Part shown: positions 44,158-53,076 of the stretch, one piece after another | Position numbering within the stretch: the stretch's first letter is position 1 | How the letters are laid out: every line of letters starts with the position of its first letter | DNA from: Halomonas colorata | Lineage (GTDB): Bacteria; Pseudomonadota; Gammaproteobacteria; Pseudomonadales; Halomonadaceae | Length of the DNA stretch: 64,000 bases | Assembly: GCF_014897985.1 (NCBI RefSeq) | Contig: NZ_JABUZA010000011.1 | Coordinates: 43,639-107,638 of the forward strand | Direction of reading: 5' to 3' | Program-made: the position numbers and the translations under genes | The notes under the pieces: generated by a model | The model's database searches: none | What the model saw: the letters and a program-made list of their open reading frames with translations, nothing else | What the model was told of the DNA's origin: nothing

Positions 44158-45141
44158 TCACTTAGCTAATGACTGACTGTCATCAGGCGCATGAGCAAGA
44201 AAATCCGGGCGATGCTTGGGTGCCGCATACGGCTCACGGCAACGATTATCCGGGCGGTTAAATACAAAGAATACGTTGCTACGCGGATCTGGCGACAGGT
44301 TGGCATTGGACGCATGCAGCGTATTGCAGTCAAACAGCAGCAGTCCGCCCGCTTTTCCCTTGGGCGCTTCAATGCCGTGCTCGGCCACCAGCTCAGTCAG
44401 CGCTTCAGGGCTTGGCACACCCACCTCCTGCGCTTTTAACGAACTCTTATGGTTATCCTCAGGCGTTTCCCCCAGGCACGGCACAAACTTCTTGTGTGAG
44501 CCGGGAATCAGCATCAGCGGACCATTGAATTCGTGATTGTCGGTCAGAATTAACGAGGCGCTGACTGCGTGCATACCCGGCATACCGTCTTCCGCGTGCC
44601 AAGTTTCAAAGTCTGAGTGCCAGTTGAACCCCTTACCGGCAAACCCAGGCTTATAGTTTATGCGTGACTGATGCACGTACGGATCATCACCGATGATCTG
44701 CCGCGCTGCACCGGCCACACGCTCGTCGCTTGCCAAGGCACCTAAGCGTTCTGATAACTTATGTACCGCAAACAGCGAGCGGATTTCATTACTTTCAGGC
44801 TCGGTAATACTGAAATCCTGATGACGGTATGCATCAGTGCTCATTAACGCCTGCATCTCATCGCATAGCTCATCAAGCTCATCGCCACTAATAAGATGAG
44901 GGATAAAAAGAAACCCCTTACGCTCAAACTCTTCCAACTGCGCTTTACTAAGCGGACCGGACAGATGCCGCCCTTTTATTACCGCATCCTGGCGAGGCTG
45001 CCACAATGCCTGGGGCGACTCGGCCAAGCGCGAAGGATAAACATCCTGCGCCATTGAAGGATTAGAAGATGGTACATCCGCTAGCTCACTATATTGCTTA
45101 TGAGCCATTACATTATGGAAAGATAGATTGCTGACTGTCAT
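44158..45141 (-). CDS. ectD: Ectoine hydroxylase
   Basis: 327 residues. EctD is an Fe(II)/2-oxoglutarate dioxygenase that converts ectoine to 5-hydroxyectoine, a salt and heat protectant. The iron triad is His175, Asp177 and His276 within FNWHSDFETWHAEDGMP and FDCNTLHASNAN; the same first motif holds the EctD consensus region. RSNVFFVFNRPDN carries the 2-oxoglutarate-binding Arg. The N-terminal about 35 residues are longer than in some EctD. AAGGAG stands 8 nt before the ATG. The ectABC genes are not in this window, so ectD is separate from them. Confidence 0.95.
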   Translation of the reverse strand: MTVSNLSFHNVMAHKQYSELADVPSSNPSMAQDVYPSRLAESPQALWQPRQDAVIKGRHLSGPLSKAQLEEFERKGFLFIPHLISGDELDELCDEMQALMSTDAYRHQDFSITEPESNEIRSLFAVHKLSERLGALASDERVAGAARQIIGDDPYVHQSRINYKPGFAGKGFNWHSDFETWHAEDGMPGMHAVSASLILTDNHEFNGPLMLIPGSHKKFVPCLGETPEDNHKSSLKAQEVGVPSPEALTELVAEHGIEAPKGKAGGLLLFDCNTLHASNANLSPDPRSNVFFVFNRPDNRCREPYAAPKHRPDFLAHAPDDSQSLAK

Positions 45142-45790
45142 CTAATCCACTCCTTGTATGATTAAATTTCAGATCAATGTCATGCCATAACTAAGGTAGC
45201 CAACCTATACATGACTGCAACCTTTTATCCGGCTTTTATAACGTGCGTTATGAGATTCGTCTTAATTTTTTATGAGTAGAAAGCCACTCTCATTATTTGG
45301 GCAACCTTATCAAAATACTGGCCAAGCATTACGCCGCCTGCCGCTTTAAGCGGCAATCCCTGGCAGCCTTTGAACACTAGGCAATAGTCTTATAACGTTT
45401 CAGCCTTAATTCTTAGATCACTAGGGGGCACCAACCACTATCTACTAGCCCACGAATCACCCAGCATTTTTAAAAAAACAAACATAGGTTAACTTTTAAC
45501 AAGAATATTAGAAAAACTGTACGCAAAAAAGCATGAGCTTTACAAAACAGCTCACGCGAAAATCTATCGCATCGGGCAGAGGCATCAATAATTCGACACT
45601 TTTAATTCAGCAGGCCTATCACTCACTTTAATTAGTAAAAATAGGTATCCTTCAATTCATGAAAACTATATATATTGCATTTCAAATCATTAAAATTCAC
45701 AGTTTAAATAATTAACGCAACGAAACATTAAGCTCACTGACAAACCTATTAGCGATCACTTGACAACCATCGACAATGAATTTAAATAAT
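45142..45790. other. 649-bp AT-rich intergenic region, ectD / Crp-Fnr gene
   Basis: No convincing reading frame on either strand. It should hold the ectD promoter (right side of its start) and the 3' end of the regulator transcript. A strong minus-strand terminator lies at 45525-45557; a short palindrome GCCGCTTTAAGCGGC lies at 45340-45354. Confidence 0.6.
45525..45557 (-). terminator. Minus-strand intrinsic terminator far downstream of the Crp/Fnr gene
   Basis: Minus-strand stem GCGTGAGCT / AGCTCATGC (one G-U pair) with a 9-nt loop, followed directly by TTTTTT. It is 234 bp after the regulator's stop, so the transcript has either a long 3' untranslated region or a separate small RNA ends here. 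Confidence 0.7.
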
Positions 45791-46594
45791 TCAATCAAGA
45801 CGAATATGTCCATAAATAAAATCGCTATCAAAGCCTGTTATCTTAGCCATCTCATCAGGCTTTAGAAGCTTGATACTGCTTCGCGTCTTACGAATAAACT
45901 TCTTCTGTTCTAAAGCAGTCATACATCGGCTTACGTGAACACTGGTTATACCCAACAGTTCACCCACCACATCTTGGGTAACAGGGAATGAGTAAATATT
46001 TGTATGCAGCAATCCTTTAAAACAAAATCGCGTATAAATTTCCAATAAAAAATGGGCGACACGCTCCTCAGAACGGTGATGTGTGCAGCTTCTCAGGCGC
46101 TCAATGGTGATATTATCGTTGACCATAATATAGGACATAACGGCCTTTCTAATATCCATGTCTGTTTTAAAAAGCTTATGAATACTTTCAACCGGCACTC
46201 TTTCTAGCTTGCAATTAGTAAGCGCTAAAATGGTGATTTCATGGCTTTCAAAGAAACTTTCTCTAACCCCAATAATATCACCAGGCATAAACACGTTACA
46301 TATATCCTGGCCTCGTTTATCATTGAAATGACATAGGCTAGCCCATCCTGCTTTAACAACGAATACGTCCGCACGATCATCACATAAAGAGAACATCTTC
46401 TGATTTCTCTTTAGTTCAACTATCTTTCTAGGTATTTCATACAAACTGTTTAATGACTCTTGGCCTAATTCTCCATATAGGCCCAGCACATTTTCCAAAG
46501 TTATATCGAAACCTTTAGTTTCGAAGTCATTAAAAAAGTTACTAAAGCTTTTCTTATCCATAAGCTTATAGTTTCCAGCGATTACCTGTTCCAT
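45791..46594 (-). CDS. Crp/Fnr-family transcriptional regulator
   Basis: 267 residues. Cyclic-nucleotide-binding-like beta-roll about residues 60-150 (VFVVKAGWASLCHFND, FMPGDIIGVRESFFES) and a winged helix with recognition helix VVGELLGITSVHVSRCMTAL near 208-230. No N-terminal cluster of four cysteines, so it is not an FNR-type oxygen sensor; ligand unknown. It is divergent from the ATP-grasp/hydrolase pair with 469 bp between, so it is the likely regulator of that pair. GC is lower than in neighbours, suggesting the block may have been acquired. AAAGGAG precedes the ATG. Confidence 0.88.
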   Translation of the reverse strand: MEQVIAGNYKLMDKKSFSNFFNDFETKGFDITLENVLGLYGELGQESLNSLYEIPRKIVELKRNQKMFSLCDDRADVFVVKAGWASLCHFNDKRGQDICNVFMPGDIIGVRESFFESHEITILALTNCKLERVPVESIHKLFKTDMDIRKAVMSYIMVNDNITIERLRSCTHHRSEERVAHFLLEIYTRFCFKGLLHTNIYSFPVTQDVVGELLGITSVHVSRCMTALEQKKFIRKTRSSIKLLKPDEMAKITGFDSDFIYGHIRLD

Positions 46595-47063
46595 TTCTAC
46601 ACTCCTTTGTAGTTAGACACAAGCTATACATAATAATCTTAAAGTAAAGTCGTAATACAACCAAAAGAGATTAGGGGCGAGAAAAATATAGTCAACGCCG
46701 AAAATATAAACAAGGACTATTTGCCTCATCAATCTGATTAAGAGTACAGCTCTAACGTGTTATCGATGGAGAATTTTAACAATTATTAAATTTTAAAATG
46801 ATTCCTTCTAAAACCTCACTTTACTTACCTGACGGTTTTTTTGTGAAGTATCGCATCTGATAAAAAGCGTTACATTTATAAACACAATGAAAACGCTATG
46901 TCCTTTAAAAACCGCATAAACCTCACTTTAAAACCTGTTAAAAATTAAACTCAGCCAGTGCTTAAGGAACTTTTAAAAATTACATATATCAAGGATGTTA
47001 CTGGATAGTTATCTTACACTTAATCTGAAGCATCAGGAGTAGGCTTTCTAATTCAAGGAGAGA
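46595..47063. other. 469-bp AT-rich divergent promoter region
   Basis: Between the Crp/Fnr gene and the ATP-grasp gene. I see no small gene. Several ATCTGAT-like words (around 46731, 46854 and 47022) occur but no clear TTGAT-N4-ATCAA site. Promoters for both genes must lie here. Confidence 0.5.
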
Positions 47064-48359
47064 ATGATGAAACGTAATATCTTTGTTATTGCTTTAGAAG
47101 ATAAACAGCGTCGCGCGATGGAAACGCTAAGAGAAGCTAAAGCTTTGGATATTCATGAGCTACTTAGTGTTAATACAGCAGTTGAGGCTGAAAGTCTGTC
47201 GTTTAATCAGCTTTTAAATGTGGCGAAGGCTCAATTAGAGAATTTCGCTGGCACTGTCGATGGCATCATCGCTCAGTGGGACTTTCCAACTAGCGTATTA
47301 GTCCCCTTACTTTGTCAGCAATATGATATCCCTTCGCCGTCTATTACCAGCGTTTTAACCTGTGAGCATAAACTCTGGAGCCGTATTGAGCAGCAGAAGG
47401 TTATTCCTGACGTCGTACCTGACTTCTGCGGCGTAGATCCCTTCAAAGAGAACCCGATTGATCAGGTCACCCTTGATTTTCCTTTCTGGATAAAGCCGGT
47501 AAAAGCATTCTCGTCTCATTTGGGCTTCAAAGTAGAGAACCAAGCGCAATTTGATCAGGCTATTGAGGAAATTCGTCAGGGTATTCGCCAGCTTGGCGAC
47601 CCGTTCAATGAAGCGCTTGAGTACGCCGACTTACCGGAAGAGATCAAAGAACTGGATGGTAATTCCTGCATTGTTGAAGAGATCATAAAAGGGGTACAGG
47701 CGGCTCCTGAGGGCACGGTTTTTCAGGGCGAATTCAATGTGCATGGAATTATTTCACAGCCCAGAGCTGATGACTCATTAACCCTTTATGACCGCCTGGA
47801 ATACCCCAGCAATCTACCCGAGCATGTACACCATAAAATGGTGGAAGCCGCTAAAACGTTTCTTACCCATATTGGCTACGATAATGGCTGCTTTAATGCT
47901 GAATTCATGTGGGACGAAGCAACTGACAAACTTTGGCTGATAGAAGTCAATACGCGTATTTCACAGTCACATAGCGAGATATTCGTTCTGGTGGATGGCA
48001 TGTCCAACCATGAGGTGGCGATCGACATCGCCTTGGGTCAGCGCCCTTCTTTATTAAGCCGCCAGGGCGTGGCACCTGTGGCGGCAAAATGCTTTATCCC
48101 TTACGCCCATGAAGATGGCATCGTTACGCGGGTGCCTAGCCAAGAAAACATCCAGGCACTGCAACAGCAACTACCTCATACCGACGTATGCCTGGACGTT
48201 TCCCCAGGTCAGCGCCTTAGCGATTTGCTTCATCAGGATAGTTTTTGCTATCGGTTAGGTACGCTGTATATCACCGGTAACAACCATGAGGAGATCGAGG
48301 AACGCTATAAATTCTGTTTAGACTTTTTAGATTTTGAAATCGAAAAAGTGGATCTTTGA
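47064..48359 (+). CDS. ATP-grasp domain ligase of unknown product
   Basis: 431 residues. AAGGAG precedes a double ATG (47064, 47067). The fold is ATP-grasp: N-terminal Rossmann-like part (1-105), ATP lysine region FPFWIKPVKAFSSHLGFKV, adenine-side NSCIVEEIIKG, and the metal-binding CFNAEFMWDEATDKLWLIEV followed by NTRISQSHSEIF (acidic and Asn ligands). Enzymes of this class join a carboxylate to an amine or thiol through an acyl-phosphate. A C-terminal domain (about 320-431) resembles the extra domain of BacD/L-amino acid ligases. The substrate is not known. It forms a unit with the hydrolase 10 bp downstream. Confidence 0.85.
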   Translation: MMKRNIFVIALEDKQRRAMETLREAKALDIHELLSVNTAVEAESLSFNQLLNVAKAQLENFAGTVDGIIAQWDFPTSVLVPLLCQQYDIPSPSITSVLTCEHKLWSRIEQQKVIPDVVPDFCGVDPFKENPIDQVTLDFPFWIKPVKAFSSHLGFKVENQAQFDQAIEEIRQGIRQLGDPFNEALEYADLPEEIKELDGNSCIVEEIIKGVQAAPEGTVFQGEFNVHGIISQPRADDSLTLYDRLEYPSNLPEHVHHKMVEAAKTFLTHIGYDNGCFNAEFMWDEATDKLWLIEVNTRISQSHSEIFVLVDGMSNHEVAIDIALGQRPSLLSRQGVAPVAAKCFIPYAHEDGIVTRVPSQENIQALQQQLPHTDVCLDVSPGQRLSDLLHQDSFCYRLGTLYITGNNHEEIEERYKFCLDFLDFEIEKVDL

Positions 48360-48369
48360 AGGAGGTAAA

Positions 48370-50409
48370 ATGGAAGTTATCAACGACTTTCCTTATAACG
48401 TCCGCGAGATAGAAAACGTCTTTATCCCCATGCGCGATGGCCAACATTTAGCGGCGCGCATTTGGTTGCCTGAAGCTACCCAGGATACCCCTCTGCCCGC
48501 CATTATGGAGTATATCCCTTATCGCAAGCGCGATATCACGCGTGGCCGCGATGCTACCAATCATCCTTATCTGGCGGGCCATGGCTACGTATGTGTGCGA
48601 GTGGATATGCGTGGCAGCGGTGACTCCGATGGAGTGCTCACTGATGAATATACCCAGCAAGAGCAGTTAGATGCGGTGGATGCCATCGAGTGGATTGCCC
48701 GCCAAGCCTGGTGTGACGGTAGCGTCGGCATGATGGGTATTTCGTGGGGTGGTTTTAACAGCCTACAAGTTGCCGCCAAGCAGCCGCCGGCGCTAAAAGC
48801 GATTATCAGCTTATGTTCAAGCGACGATCTTTATGCCGACAACATGCACTATATGGGTGGCTGCCTTCTCGGGGATAATTTATCTGAAGCCACCGTCATG
48901 CTCGCCTTTAACGCCTTACCGCCCGACCCGCTGATTGTCGGCGACCGCTGGCGAGATATGTGGCACGAACGCATGGAAGAAAGCGGCCTATGGATTGATA
49001 AGTGGCTGCGCCATCAGCGGCGCAGTGAATATTGGTCGGCAAGCTCCGTTTGCGAATACTACGACGCTATACGCTGCCCGGTATATGCTGTTGGGGGCTG
49101 GGCGGATGGCTTTACCAATACCGTTTTCAGATTAATGGAGCATTTAGAGGTCCCACGCAAAGGGCTTATTGGCCCCTGGGGGCATAAGTATCCTCATCAA
49201 GGTATTCCGGGACCTGCCATTGGCTTTCTTCAAGAGGCACTGCGCTGGTGGGACTACTGGCTGAAAGGCAAAGACAACGGCATTATGGATGAACCCATGC
49301 TGCGCGCCTGGGAGCAAGACAGCGTCCCTCCAGATAACTCCTACGAAGACAGACCTGGCCGCTGGATTGCAGAGCCTTTATGGCCATCCAATAATATTCA
49401 GGAGCAACACTATTTATTGTCCCCTTATCGGTTAACGCCTCTGTCTTCGGCTAGCGAACCTGAACGCAGCACTGAGCCTACCACCATGGGGCTACAGTCA
49501 CCGTTAAGCGTAGGCTTGGCGGCAGGCAAATGGTGCTCATATGCCGCCACGCCGGATCTACCCGGTGATCAGCGCGAGGAAGACGGCGGCTCGCTTATTT
49601 TTAGTACCGATGCTTTAGCTGAGCCGTTACATATTTTTGGTACGCCTTCATTAGAGCTGGAAGTTTCAAGCAATCAGCCACAGGCAATGCTGGCAGTGCG
49701 TCTTTCTGATGTAGCGCCAGATGGTAAAGCCACCCGGGTAACGTACGGTTTACTCAACCTTACCCACCGCGATAGCAATGCGGAACCAACGCCGCTTGAG
49801 CCGCACCGGACTTATCGGGTCACCATTGATATGAACGGTATTGCGCAACAGTTTCCGGCGGGGCATCAATTACGGGTTTCTGTATCAACCTCCTACTGGC
49901 CGCTTGCCTGGTTGCCCCCAAAACCTGCTCAGGTAGATATTTCGTTTAATCATTGCGTGCTCAAGCTACCCGTGCGTTGCGCAGGTCATGAAGAGGATGG
50001 CTTAACGCACTTTGACGCTCCGCAGTCTGCCCCTCCTCTTGAGATCACCAATCTTGCACCCAGCAAGCATAATTGGTTATTGCATCAAGACTTGGCGACT
50101 AAAAGCTCTACGCTGGAAGTCGTTAACGATCAGGGGTGCTTTCGAATTAACGATATAGGTACCGAAATTCATCGGTGTGCCCGTGAGTATTACACTACGG
50201 TAGGTAATGACTTTACCTCTGCACGCGGGGAAACCGTCACAGAAAGCTCATTCAAGCGCGATGATTGGCATACGCAGGTTTACACGCGCACCGTGCTTAC
50301 CTGCACCGAAACTAATTTTATCATTCATGCCGAGATGGATGCTTATGAAGGGCAGTACCGGGTATTCTCAAAAAATTGGGAGTCAACTATTCCCCGGGAT
50401 CTTCTGTAA
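48370..50409 (+). CDS. CocE/NonD-family (S15) serine hydrolase
   Basis: 679 residues from ATG 48370 with perfect GGAGG upstream; the stop of the ATP-grasp gene is 10 bp before. An alpha/beta hydrolase domain (1-290) with nucleophile Ser125 in GMMGISWGGFN, oxyanion-side YIPYRKRD and the catalytic His in GPWGHKYPHQG; then the X-Pro dipeptidyl-peptidase C-terminal jelly roll (about 300-560, EPMLRAWEQDS, PAGHQLRVSVSTSYWP), and a tail of 120 residues. No signal peptide, so cytoplasmic. Family members cut esters or amides such as cocaine, cephalosporin esters, amino acid esters. It may break or finish the product of the neighbouring ligase. Confidence 0.88.
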   Translation: MEVINDFPYNVREIENVFIPMRDGQHLAARIWLPEATQDTPLPAIMEYIPYRKRDITRGRDATNHPYLAGHGYVCVRVDMRGSGDSDGVLTDEYTQQEQLDAVDAIEWIARQAWCDGSVGMMGISWGGFNSLQVAAKQPPALKAIISLCSSDDLYADNMHYMGGCLLGDNLSEATVMLAFNALPPDPLIVGDRWRDMWHERMEESGLWIDKWLRHQRRSEYWSASSVCEYYDAIRCPVYAVGGWADGFTNTVFRLMEHLEVPRKGLIGPWGHKYPHQGIPGPAIGFLQEALRWWDYWLKGKDNGIMDEPMLRAWEQDSVPPDNSYEDRPGRWIAEPLWPSNNIQEQHYLLSPYRLTPLSSASEPERSTEPTTMGLQSPLSVGLAAGKWCSYAATPDLPGDQREEDGGSLIFSTDALAEPLHIFGTPSLELEVSSNQPQAMLAVRLSDVAPDGKATRVTYGLLNLTHRDSNAEPTPLEPHRTYRVTIDMNGIAQQFPAGHQLRVSVSTSYWPLAWLPPKPAQVDISFNHCVLKLPVRCAGHEEDGLTHFDAPQSAPPLEITNLAPSKHNWLLHQDLATKSSTLEVVNDQGCFRINDIGTEIHRCAREYYTTVGNDFTSARGETVTESSFKRDDWHTQVYTRTVLTCTETNFIIHAEMDAYEGQYRVFSKNWESTIPRDLL

Positions 50410-50443
50410 GCCGCGCCTTACAGAGGTTAGCTCGCCTTAAAAT

Positions 50444-50478
50444 CAACAAAGCCGCCCAACGCGTGGGCGGCTTTGTTG
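50444..50478 (+). terminator. Intrinsic terminator after the ligase-hydrolase pair
   Basis: CAACAAAGCCGCCCA, loop ACGCG, TGGGCGGCTTTGTTG: 15-bp perfect stem with T-rich 3' arm. Confidence 0.88.
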
Positions 50479-50518
50479 TAGAGCGATATACGTTAACGCA
50501 TAAGGCACAGCTAGCCAG

Positions 50519-50547
50519 AAAAAAACCTCGGCAAATAATTACCGAGG
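50519..50547 (-). terminator. Intrinsic terminator after the DUF892 gene
   Basis: On the minus strand, CCTCGG ... CCGAGG followed by seven T (plus-strand AAAAAAA at 50519-50525). It ends the stress-module transcript 37 bp after the DUF892 stop. Confidence 0.82.
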
Positions 50548-50583
50548 AAAGGGCCTAATTAGTAGGGTATGCGGCGAAAGCAC

Positions 50584-51087
50584 TTACCGCTTGGCGCGCA
50601 GATCGTCATTATCCGCACGGTGCAAAAACTCGGTAGTAGTAGATTCAATATGATCGGCAAGCCAAGCAGCCATATCCTCTTCTTCTTTGAGGATCTCTCT
50701 GCATACCTGGGCCACTCCAGTCTGGCCTGCACTTTCAGCCGCCTGGATTAATGCCTTGTAGTTGGCAATTTCAAAATGCTCAAAGGCGTAGCTGGCAATA
50801 CTACCTTTCATGACTTCGTCGCCTGCCATCATGCCGCCGAGCGCCTGACCGAACGCGGTTAACTTGCCGCCCAGATCTTTTAGCGCGGAAGTATCAATAT
50901 TTATTCCGGCCATAGCCTGCTCTAATCGCTCAGACTGGTGACGGGTTTCATTTAAATGCTGCTCAATTCGCGCTTTAAGCTCTGGATAATCCTCCAAGCG
51001 TTCTGCTTGGGATCTCAGCATTTTCTCAGCTTGCTGCTCCATAGCATGTGCATCACGCAACCAGTTCTCTAGATACTTGGTTTCCAT
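50584..51087 (-). CDS. DUF892/YciF-like ferritin-fold stress protein
   Basis: 167 residues, all-helical. YLENWLRDAHAMEQQAEKML, RIEQHLNETRHQSERLEQAM and YAFEHFEIANYKALIQAAES hold Glu/His pairs of a ferritin-like four-helix bundle (PF05974). YciF of E. coli is a dimeric ferritin-like protein of the yciGFE operon. It follows the manganese catalase gene by 40 bp on the same strand, AAAGGAG before ATG. Role in oxidative or osmotic stress is inferred. Confidence 0.88.
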   Translation of the reverse strand: METKYLENWLRDAHAMEQQAEKMLRSQAERLEDYPELKARIEQHLNETRHQSERLEQAMAGINIDTSALKDLGGKLTAFGQALGGMMAGDEVMKGSIASYAFEHFEIANYKALIQAAESAGQTGVAQVCREILKEEEDMAAWLADHIESTTTEFLHRADNDDLRAKR

Positions 51088-51127
51088 CGTGCATTCTCCT
51101 TTAAGAAACTGAGCAATTCATAGCTGT

Positions 51128-51964
51128 TTACTTAGACGGATCAATCTGGTCCTTCTGAGCGCCTGATTTTTCCTTAGCCATACCAAGCGTCGCTTCCTGA
51201 CCTTCAGGTGCTGGCTGGTTGCGAACCGAGAACTGGCTACGGCCATCAAAGGAAGGACCTTCACCCCAACGTCCTTTAGGTGCTTCTTTATCAAGCAACG
51301 TATTGAGGTAGTAATACGAGTGTTGCATGGCTTCGTGGTCTTCAGGCGTTGAGTTGGGGATGGGAAGATTTGCGCCCAGTCCACCTAGCTCTTCGATCAC
51401 AGCCAACCACTGCTGCTGATGGTAGGTATCTCGAGCAATCAGGAAAGAAAGAAAATCTTTCATGCCGTGATCGTCAGTCCAGTTATAAAGGCGCGAGGCC
51501 AACACCCGACCACTGGCCTCAGCCGTTACGTTCGCCAACATATCGGCAGCCACGTTGCCGGTGGCATAAATGTGGCTCATATCAAACGGCACCCCGTTAG
51601 CATTTACAGGCATGGCCGAAAGCCCCGATGACAGTAGATGGCGAGGGTTTGCACCGCCAAGAATGGCATTCATGACGGGATCTTTTGCGGTAGCCTCTTG
51701 ATAAGAGACCGGCGCCCCTTCCAAATTAAGCGCAACCGCATGGCCGAGCATTTCAATATGGGCAAGTTCTTCGGTCGCCGTCGACATCAGCAGGTCGCGA
51801 ATGCGATCATCACCACGCGCGCCCATTGCCTGGAAAAAATATTGCATGGCTACCCGAATTTCTCCTTCGATACCACCAATAGCCTGCTGAAGCAGCATGG
51901 CAAATTCAGGATTAGGCTTATCGACTTTAACCGGATATTGAAGTTTTGCTGAATGGTGAAACAT
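51128..51964 (-). CDS. Manganese catalase
   Basis: 278 residues. A di-manganese enzyme that splits hydrogen peroxide, cytoplasmic. The metal ligands agree in position with the known Lactobacillus enzyme: Glu35 (GIEGEIRVAMQYF), Glu66 and His69 (TEELAHIEML), Glu149 and His182 (ARDTYHQQQW). The C-terminal lid (about 190-278) is Pro/Glu-rich. In Salmonella a homologue, KatN, is in the yciGFE-katN unit, which fits the neighbours here. Confidence 0.93.
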   Translation of the reverse strand: MFHHSAKLQYPVKVDKPNPEFAMLLQQAIGGIEGEIRVAMQYFFQAMGARGDDRIRDLLMSTATEELAHIEMLGHAVALNLEGAPVSYQEATAKDPVMNAILGGANPRHLLSSGLSAMPVNANGVPFDMSHIYATGNVAADMLANVTAEASGRVLASRLYNWTDDHGMKDFLSFLIARDTYHQQQWLAVIEELGGLGANLPIPNSTPEDHEAMQHSYYYLNTLLDKEAPKGRWGEGPSFDGRSQFSVRNQPAPEGQEATLGMAKEKSGAQKDQIDPSK

Positions 51965-51984
51965 GGTGACCTCTCCGACAGTAA

Positions 51985-52010
51985 CTGCCAGGGAGAAAAC
52001 TCCCTGGCAG
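51985..52010. other. Perfect 11-bp hairpin in the leader of the manganese catalase gene
   Basis: CTGCCAGGGAG, loop AAAA, CTCCCTGGCAG. It sits 21 bp before the ATG on the minus strand, between yciG-like and catalase genes. No T-run on the minus strand, so an mRNA stabiliser or a regulated leader is as likely as a terminator. Confidence 0.5.
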
Positions 52011-52252
52011 AAAACTTAAACGCTATGCAGTACGATCTAATTACTCAACCACCTTTTTCCATAAAGGTTTAACAAAAGCTTCCTTGCCCCTTAAAAATAC
52101 TAACACTTAGTTAATTCTGGTTAAGAAACTCAATCTTCTGCATAACAACCCTTTAAAAATCAGTAACACATATATGCCACTACTACGTTTTATAAAGGGT
52201 TACCATTTAAGCGTTTGCGTAAAACCTAATGGCCAATCTCATTCGGCTGTGA

Positions 52253-52468
52253 TCAGGAATTACGGCCTCCTTGGCTGTTTTCTCCGCCTTTCTTACCAGC
52301 TTCGGAAGCGCGCTCTGGGTCATTCGCGAAGTTACCACCACTCTTTTGGCCGCCTTTATGGCCGATATCTTCGTAAAATTCTTTATCGTGATTCTTTGAG
52401 GTAGCTTCGCCACCTTTCTTGCCTGCTTCTTCGCGACTCATTCCATTGTCGTTGCGATTGTTAGCCAT
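52253..52468 (-). CDS. KGG-repeat stress protein (YciG/GsiB-like), 71 aa
   Basis: Three KGG repeats (EEAGKKGGEATSKNHDKEF, IGHKGGQKSGGNF and SEAGKKGGENSQGG), hydrophilic and probably disordered, as in PF10685 stress-induced proteins. AAAGGAGATGAATC precedes the ATG. It is the first gene of the module KGG protein, manganese catalase, DUF892 (288 bp separates it from the catalase). Confidence 0.92.
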   Translation of the reverse strand: MANNRNDNGMSREEAGKKGGEATSKNHDKEFYEDIGHKGGQKSGGNFANDPERASEAGKKGGENSQGGRNS

Positions 52469-53041
52469 GATTCATCTCCTTTCATGCATTCGGTAAAACC
52501 AAATCATTCCGTGGAACTCGATTAGTTAATCGAGTAATTTGAGAGTAGCCAACTCATAAGTTGTTTCAAGCGATATAGTCAATAAGAAAGCTTTTTAATC
52601 TTTGTAATTAACAAGCTTTTATTTCATGTCAACAATCCAATTAATTTAAATAAATAGAAACTTTAAATTAATGATAAAGACATCTGTAAAAGTTTAATAA
52701 CATTAAATTTATAGAGGCTTTATTACCAAACGCTTCAAGAGGGACTTCCAGCCGGTGGCGATTGCTTAAGCAAACCAAAGGGAGCAGCTTGTTTGTTTGA
52801 CTCTGCCCTCTCATCGCCAGCACATGGATAACAGATAAAACTGGCTTCGCCCGCCAAGGGTCAAAGGCTGATGGGTAGAGCATTGGCAGTCAGGGCATTC
52901 GGTAATGTATCTAACCCGTATCGGAGAGTGTTGCAGCGGCTTTGCGGTCACAGATTGGAAACTGGTGATGTATAGAAAAGGAAAAATTAAGCTTAGAAAG
53001 GAATGGTATAAATTTTGGTATAATTTTTTCTTACTCATCTA
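52469..53041. other. AT-rich intergenic region with doubtful small frames
   Basis: Two overlapping minus-strand frames (52668-52883 and 52811-53038, different phases) exist. The second has a CPDCQC motif and lacks a ribosome site. They could be remnants of one frameshifted gene, but no family is recognised. The stretch 52500-52690 is very AT-rich and probably holds the KGG gene's promoter. Confidence 0.35.
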
Positions 53042-53070
53042 TTGTGCACATATTATACATGGTCTAGTAT
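53042..53070 (+). promoter_or_regulatory. Promoter of the first Rsm/Csr-like RNA
   Basis: TTGTGC (53042-53047) and TAGTAT (53065-53070) with exactly 17 bp between, predicting a start near 53077. Upstream, TGGTATAA is repeated (53004, 53016). No full GacA site is seen here. Confidence 0.5.
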
Positions 53071-53076
53071 AAAGTT

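Noticed and set aside
53004..53036. Degenerate GacA site before the first Rsm-like RNA
   Set aside because: A TATAAT...CTTACT pair is found, but with 5-bp spacing and three mismatches; too weak to call.
52668..53038. Two overlapping minus-strand frames, one with a CPDCQC motif
   Set aside because: Different phases, no ribosome sites, no family recognised; kept only as a note on the intergenic region.
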